DNA from: Chloroherpetonaceae bacterium
GTDB taxonomy: Bacteria; Bacteroidota; Chlorobiia; Chlorobiales; Chloroherpetonaceae
Length of the DNA: 64,000 bases
NCBI GenBank assembly: GCA_028277445.1
Contig: JANQGG010000034.1
Span: 62,001-126,000 of the forward strand
Reading direction: 5' to 3'
The first letter of the stretch is position 1. Each line of letters begins with the position of its first letter. Position numbers and translations under genes: made by a program. Positions 59,687 to 64,000 of the stretch are shown in pieces. A model generated the notes under the pieces. It did not search any database, was not told the origin of the DNA, and was given only the letters and a program-made list of their open reading frames with translations.

Positions 59687-60739
59687 TTAAGCCTTAAAGA
59701 GCGCCTGACTTTCTTTGATCTTTTCCGTGATTTGAATGGCTACATCCAGCGCCTGGCGACCTTCCTGGGCCGAAACCACAGCCGGCGTGCCGGTTTGAAT
59801 CGATTTAATAAACGACTCCAGTTCGCATTTCAGGGCATTGATCTTTGGAATATCGGGGCTTAAAAATTCAAGCTTTTTCTCACCAAGCGCATCCTGAATA
59901 TCCCCAAACAAGGCAATAATTTTCTCGGTTGCAAATTCCTTGAGCGAACTTTGGGTTTTCATCGGTTCATCTACAATTCGAAACACCTCGGCTTTGCCTA
60001 CGGTTAAATCCAGTGAAGCATAACTTTTGGGATGGTTGCAGAAAAAGCGAATTTTACGTTCTTTTTTACGACTAATCCGGCTTGCGCTTACATTAGCAAC
60101 TGCTCCATTATCAAACTCTAACCGAGCATTGGCCATATCCAATTCATCCGAGAATACCGATATGCCCGAAGCAGAAATGGATTTTACAGGCGCTTTAACC
60201 AGTGAGAGCACCAAATCTATATCATGGATCATCAGATCCAAAATCACCGAAACATCCGTTACGCGTTTGGAAAATCCGGAAAGGCGTTCGGCCGTTATAA
60301 AGATGGGTGTGCCAATTTCCGATTCAATAGCCTGAATAGCCGGATTAAAGCGTTCAATGTGTCCAACTTGTATCAGACGGTTTTGTTTTGTTGCAATGTC
60401 TATTAATTCATCGGCTTCAGAAACAGTACGCGTAATCGGTTTTTCAATAAATACATGAAGGTTGTGTTCCAGCAAAAATTTTGCGATTTGGTGATGAGAA
60501 CTGGTTGTTGTTGCAATGATGGCAGCGTTGGACTGGTTAGCAACCTCTTCCAATGAGCTTAATACCCGGGTATTGTACTTATTTGAGATTTCTTTGGCGT
60601 GGGTTTCATTTAAGTCAAACACACCGGAAAGTGAAATATCGGTCTGTTCCTTGCTGATTTCTCTGAGCAATTTGGTATGAAATTCGCCGAGTTTGCCTAC
60701 GCCAACAACGGCAATGTTTAAGACTGTTTTTTCTGTCAT
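59687..60739 (-). CDS. Gfo/Idh/MocA-family oxidoreductase
   Basis: This 350-aa NAD(P)-dependent sugar-type oxidoreductase has the Rossmann motif AVVGVGKLGEFHTKLL (about 10-26), the family motif HVFIEKPITRTVSEADELID, and HIERFNPAIQAIE. A His in DLMIHDIDLVLSLV is the likely catalytic residue. The substrate is unknown, but such enzymes often act in cell-wall sugar or inositol pathways. It is alone upstream of a toxin-antitoxin locus. Confidence 0.92.
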   Translation of the reverse strand: MTEKTVLNIAVVGVGKLGEFHTKLLREISKEQTDISLSGVFDLNETHAKEISNKYNTRVLSSLEEVANQSNAAIIATTTSSHHQIAKFLLEHNLHVFIEKPITRTVSEADELIDIATKQNRLIQVGHIERFNPAIQAIESEIGTPIFITAERLSGFSKRVTDVSVILDLMIHDIDLVLSLVKAPVKSISASGISVFSDELDMANARLEFDNGAVANVSASRISRKKERKIRFFCNHPKSYASLDLTVGKAEVFRIVDEPMKTQSSLKEFATEKIIALFGDIQDALGEKKLEFLSPDIPKINALKCELESFIKSIQTGTPAVVSAQEGRQALDVAIQITEKIKESQALFKA

Positions 60740-60816
60740 TCTAAATGTGGTTTAGTTTCAGTGAGAGTTAATGTAAGAAAATGAGGGGTTATGTTTTACC
60801 TGGGAATAGATAAAAC

Positions 60817-61392
60817 TTAATGTGAAGAGGCTTTTGGCCGTACGCCATTTGAGTTAAACTTTTTGGGATATTTAGCATGAATTGGCTCATAAAATAGTCT
60901 GATACGCTCAAAATCGGCGTTTATATCGCCATTGGGTATGAAGCTTGGACCAATACCGCAACACTTTTTTTCGTAATCAGCAAATCCCATTAAAATAGGT
61001 ATATGCGCTTGACGTGCAATGTGGTAAAAACCACTTTTCCAATAATCCACGCGTTTTCGAGTGCCTTCGGGTGTGACAACCAGAAAAAATTCGGGTCTTG
61101 TATTTATCTCTTCCAGAATTTGCTGAACCGTATGTTGTCTGGCGCGTCGATCAACCGGAATGCCGCCTAAGAATCGCATGATAAATCCAAACGGAGGTTT
61201 AAATAACGTGTGTTTGCCGATCCAATTGACTTTTCGCTTCAAGTACCATGCGATCATGAGCATAAAAAAGAAATCCCAGTTGGAGGTATGCGGCGCTGCT
61301 ATAGCAACCATTTTCGGAGGTAAGGGTAAATTGCCGGAAAAACGCCACGGCGATAACTTAAAAAATAGCCGGGCCATCCAATGTGTGAGCAT
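60817..61392 (-). CDS. PlsC-like 1-acyl-glycerol-phosphate acyltransferase family protein
   Basis: This 191-aa enzyme has the acyltransferase motif HTSNWD (H35 and D40, the H-x4-D pattern), GKHTLFKPPFGFIMRFLGGI and VTPEGTRKRVDYWKSGFYHI. The family acylates lysophosphatidic acid or related glycolipids at the inner membrane. This shorter form (about 190 aa) is the type common in Bacteroidota, whose substrate is not certain. It is 78 bp downstream of nothing obvious and next to the MFS gene. Confidence 0.88.
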   Translation of the reverse strand: MLTHWMARLFFKLSPWRFSGNLPLPPKMVAIAAPHTSNWDFFFMLMIAWYLKRKVNWIGKHTLFKPPFGFIMRFLGGIPVDRRARQHTVQQILEEINTRPEFFLVVTPEGTRKRVDYWKSGFYHIARQAHIPILMGFADYEKKCCGIGPSFIPNGDINADFERIRLFYEPIHAKYPKKFNSNGVRPKASSH

Positions 61393-61409
61393 TTTTTTTA
61401 ATTGATTGA

Positions 61410-62606
61410 TTAACTCCCAACAGAAGAGGGCGCCACTTCTATTTCATAATTAAACAGAGTGTATGCGATCATGCAGGAAAAAAACACCAAAAATCCGCCC
61501 ATTAAATACGGGGCATGTATATCAAAGCCATAGAGCACGCTTCCGCTAAATGGGCCAAGAATCCGGGCCATCGACCCAACGGATTGATTTATGCCCAGAA
61601 TTTCGCCTTGCTCATGCTCAGGAGTATACATCGAAATCAAAGATGAGCCAATCGGGATGATCAGGCCATTTCCTGCAGCAAGCATGGCTAAAAAGATCAA
61701 TCCATATGTGAATAGCGAATCGCTGGGCAGGTATGGAATAAATACCAAACCAATGGCAACAATGACAGTACCGATCAAAAATACCTTACGCTCGCCCAAC
61801 GATTTGGTGAGCTTTCCGATTAAAAATCCTTGGACAACCACTGAAACAATCCCCACATAGGCAAACAAATACCCGATGCTTTGATCGGTGGCGTAATAAA
61901 ATTCTTTCCATAACAAAGCCGCTGAAACCTGCATATTGACAAAGGCAAACAGGAATAAAAACGTGACGATCATAATCCGTGAAACCGCAGGTCGTTGGAA
62001 CGCTTCCACCATTTTTGCCAGATTAAAGAACTGAACTTTGGCGTTCGGGTTTTTTTTCTTTATGGATTCAGGGAGTAGAAAATAGGCCATAATCAAATCC
62101 AACAAGGTGAGCGCTGCGGCGACATAACCGACCCATTCAATGCCATAATTTGTTTTTAAAAATCCACCTAAAGGCGGACCTAGAACAAAACCCAGGCCAA
62201 ACGCCGCGCCAATAATGCCCATGGCTTTTGATCGGTTCGAGCTATCGGTAATATCCGTGATATAAGCTTGGGTGGTTGAAATATTAGCTGATCCAATACC
62301 GGCAAGTACACGTGATATAATTAAAAGAATGATCGTATCGGCTTGTGAGAAAATCAAATACGAAATGGATGACGTGGCAATACTGACAAGTAAAATGGGA
62401 CGACGTCCAATTTTATCGCTAATTGTACCCCAAATAGGCGCAAAGAAAAACTGCATGATGGAGAAACTGGCGGCAATAAGACCGATCATTAACGGTGATG
62501 CGCCAATATCTTTTGAATAGGTCGGAAGCAGAGGAAGCACAATACCAAAGCCTACCAGGTCAATAAACATGGTAAAGAATAAAACAAAAAGCGGCGATTT
62601 TTTCAT
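61410..62606 (-). CDS. MFS transporter, TCR/Tet-like
   Basis: I chose the ATG at 62606 (398 aa; the longer frame starts at a TTG two codons earlier). The protein has twelve transmembrane segments and MFS drug-exporter motifs: FTMFIDLVGFGIVLPLLPTY, GTISDKIGRRPILL (motif A), SRVLAGIGSANISTTQAYIT and FGLGFVLGPPLGGFL (motif C). The TCR/Tet family includes tetracycline exporters, but no substrate can be assigned. It lies 17 bp upstream of the PlsC-like gene in the same direction. Confidence 0.92.
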   Translation of the reverse strand: MKKSPLFVLFFTMFIDLVGFGIVLPLLPTYSKDIGASPLMIGLIAASFSIMQFFFAPIWGTISDKIGRRPILLVSIATSSISYLIFSQADTIILLIISRVLAGIGSANISTTQAYITDITDSSNRSKAMGIIGAAFGLGFVLGPPLGGFLKTNYGIEWVGYVAAALTLLDLIMAYFLLPESIKKKNPNAKVQFFNLAKMVEAFQRPAVSRIMIVTFLFLFAFVNMQVSAALLWKEFYYATDQSIGYLFAYVGIVSVVVQGFLIGKLTKSLGERKVFLIGTVIVAIGLVFIPYLPSDSLFTYGLIFLAMLAAGNGLIIPIGSSLISMYTPEHEQGEILGINQSVGSMARILGPFSGSVLYGFDIHAPYLMGGFLVFFSCMIAYTLFNYEIEVAPSSVGS

Positions 62607-62802
62607 GAACAAGAAAAGCTGGTTTTTTTAAACTGGTTTAAACATTATAGACTTGGGCTCTCTCCGATGGGAATATAAGAAAGCTTAAGGATATTATTTA
62701 GCAGTTGCAATCTGAAAATTGAGTTTATGAAACGTCTTAACGTAAAAAATTGATTTTAAGATTGATTGATTTCATCTCCTTTAAATTAAATAGCAAAAAC
62801 CT

Positions 62803-63276
62803 ATGGCTAAATTAGATTTACTTGAAGTTGGGGCTAAAGCCCCAAGCTTTGAAACCATCGATCAGGATGGAAATCCCGTTAAACTGGATGATTTTAAGGG
62901 AAAAAAAGTTGTCCTTTATTTTTACCCCAAAGATGATACGCCGGGATGTACGAAAGAAGCTTGCGCATTTCGGGACAATTTACCCAAATTTGACAAGCTT
63001 AATATTGAAGTATTGGGCGTAAGTGTGGATAATCAGAAAAAACACAAAAAGTTTGCCGATAAATATGAATTGTCGTTTAAACTGTTGGTTGATGAAGAAA
63101 AGATAATTGTACAGAAATATAAAGTTTGGGGGCTAAAGAAAATGATGGGCCGCGAGTATATGGGTACCAATCGCGTCACCTATATCATTGATGAAAACGG
63201 CAAAATCATGAAAGTATATCCTAAGGTTAAACCCGAAAAGCACGCCGAAGAAATTCTACAGGATATAAATGCTTAA
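62803..63276 (+). CDS. bcp: thioredoxin-dependent peroxiredoxin (BCP)
   Basis: This 157-aa peroxiredoxin reduces hydrogen peroxide and organic peroxides. It has the BCP motif YPKDDTPGCTKEACAFRDNL, with peroxidatic C49 and resolving C54 (C-x4-C), and the expected FEAI-like start and KLLVDEE region. Length is normal. It is transcribed away from the MFS gene. Confidence 0.96.
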   Translation: MAKLDLLEVGAKAPSFETIDQDGNPVKLDDFKGKKVVLYFYPKDDTPGCTKEACAFRDNLPKFDKLNIEVLGVSVDNQKKHKKFADKYELSFKLLVDEEKIIVQKYKVWGLKKMMGREYMGTNRVTYIIDENGKIMKVYPKVKPEKHAEEILQDINA

Positions 63277-63458
63277 CCAAATAGAGATGGGTCTTACAGA
63301 CATGGCTCATCTCCCTTTCAACTTATCAATCCAAAACCGGTAAAGAATGTTTTTACGAGGAATAAACCGATAAAAGGTTTGGTGCATTGAATGTTTTTTT
63401 TCAACTTTCCGTGTGAGTAATTCCTTCAAAGGTTTTTTAATGAAATTATTTAATCTGT

Positions 63459-64000
63459 ATGGCTAAGAATGACGAATATTCTCTCCCACATAAAGGTATG
63501 GTATTGATTGCCTCACCGGATTTGCTGGATCCGAATTTCAAGCGCTCGGTGGTCTTATTGTGTGAGCATAACAGCGAAGGATCATTTGGGTTGATTTTAA
63601 ATAAACCGTTGAATATAAAAATCAGCGATGCTGTTGAAGACCTTGCCGATTGGGATTTGCCGTTGAATATTGGTGGGCCGGTTCAAAATAATACCATTCA
63701 TGTATTGCATCGCCGTGGCGATTTAATTTCCGATTCGCTCGAAATTGATGATGGCGTGTTTTGGGGAGGCAATTATGAAGAAATTCAATCCTTGGTAAAC
63801 ACCGGTCAAATCAATGCCGAGGAATTCAGATTTTTCCTGGGTTATTCGGGTTGGGGCATTGGTCAGCTTGAAGATGAAATGCAGGAAGATTCCTGGTATC
63901 AATCTTCGATAACAAACGATTTGGCGTTTAATACATTACCTGAGAAAATGTGGTCCAATGTGTTGCGCCGAAAAGGCGGGGATTACGCTATTATTGCCAA
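63459..64000 (+). CDS. YqgE/AlgH family protein (UPF0301), partial
   Basis: This 180-codon reading frame runs off the window end. It matches YqgE/AlgH: GMVLIASPDLLDPNFKRSVV, LCEHNSEGSFGLILNKPLNI, and the signature GGPVQNNTIHVLHRRGDL; then FFLGYSGWGIGQLEDEM. Function is not established; AlgH affects alginate and virulence regulation in Pseudomonas. The 182 bp between bcp and this gene hold a small palindrome (GAGATG / CATCTC) and nothing else I can support. Confidence 0.92.
   Translation, partial: MAKNDEYSLPHKGMVLIASPDLLDPNFKRSVVLLCEHNSEGSFGLILNKPLNIKISDAVEDLADWDLPLNIGGPVQNNTIHVLHRRGDLISDSLEIDDGVFWGGNYEEIQSLVNTGQINAEEFRFFLGYSGWGIGQLEDEMQEDSWYQSSITNDLAFNTLPEKMWSNVLRRKGGDYAIIA

Noticed and set aside
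1-64000. CRISPR array, tRNA or rRNA
   Set aside because: No regularly spaced direct repeats and no cloverleaf or rRNA-like conserved sequence were noticed. A tRNAscan or Infernal run would be decisive.

Overview
The window is a bacterial chromosome segment, apparently from the Bacteroidota / FCB-group assemblage. The reasons are gene content: CreD, tandem DUF3857-transglutaminase proteins, a CusCBA cluster whose adaptor ends in a DUF3347 domain, an HYC_CC_PP-type cysteine-rich protein, and a caa3-type oxidase of the A2 subclass. I cannot place it more finely. No rRNA, tRNA, CRISPR array, phage gene, transposase or integrase was seen.

Layout. 1-2085: glutamate synthase (gltB end, gltD). 2235-4448: a phosphatidylserine-decarboxylase-like gene and a RibD-type reductase, with decayed PIN-toxin DNA after them. 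4848-12589: a heavy-metal efflux operon read right to left (Cys-rich protein, CusA, CusC, CusB, metal-binding lipoprotein). 12590-20579: accessory DNA. It holds an HxlR regulator with a divergent SRPBCC gene, gene scraps, a secreted unknown, a two-gene short-Argonaute module (effector-APAZ plus MID-PIWI, SPARDA-like), a broken PIN toxin-antitoxin locus between a truncated and a full SDR gene, and a DUF4160/DUF2442 pair. 20604-31967: mostly housekeeping (dihydroorotase, QueH, lactate permease, CreD, AlkD-like) with toxin-antitoxin genes and a DUF4062 protein. 30066-36194: three DUF3857/transglutaminase paralogues, the middle one frameshifted near its end. 40071-45582: the respiratory block SCO1, ctaD, ctaE, ctaF, ctaC, ctaB and an HMA lipoprotein. 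45589-50556: a graveyard of toxin-antitoxin and restriction-modification remnants around asnB and a methyltransferase. 50584-55011: a MacAB-like ABC exporter. 55487-64000: CysE, CCA-type nucleotidyltransferase, ChaN-like, VapC/Phd, Gfo/Idh, PlsC-like, MFS, BCP and YqgE.

The main theme is accessory turnover. The most interesting system is the short-Argonaute operon (15328-18260). It is bounded on both sides by palindromic repeats. Related repeats sit just upstream of other accessory genes (psd-like gene, methyltransferase, an R-M scrap), always with the gene read from the minus strand. This looks like dispersed single-gene cassettes with attC-like sites, although the canonical attC core is not matched and no integrase is present. 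Separately, two roughly 260-bp MITE-like elements share terminal inverted repeats; one abuts a truncated YoeB-like toxin. At least eight toxin-antitoxin loci or remnants occur in 64 kb.

All calls come from reading the sequence and from family knowledge. No database search was run.
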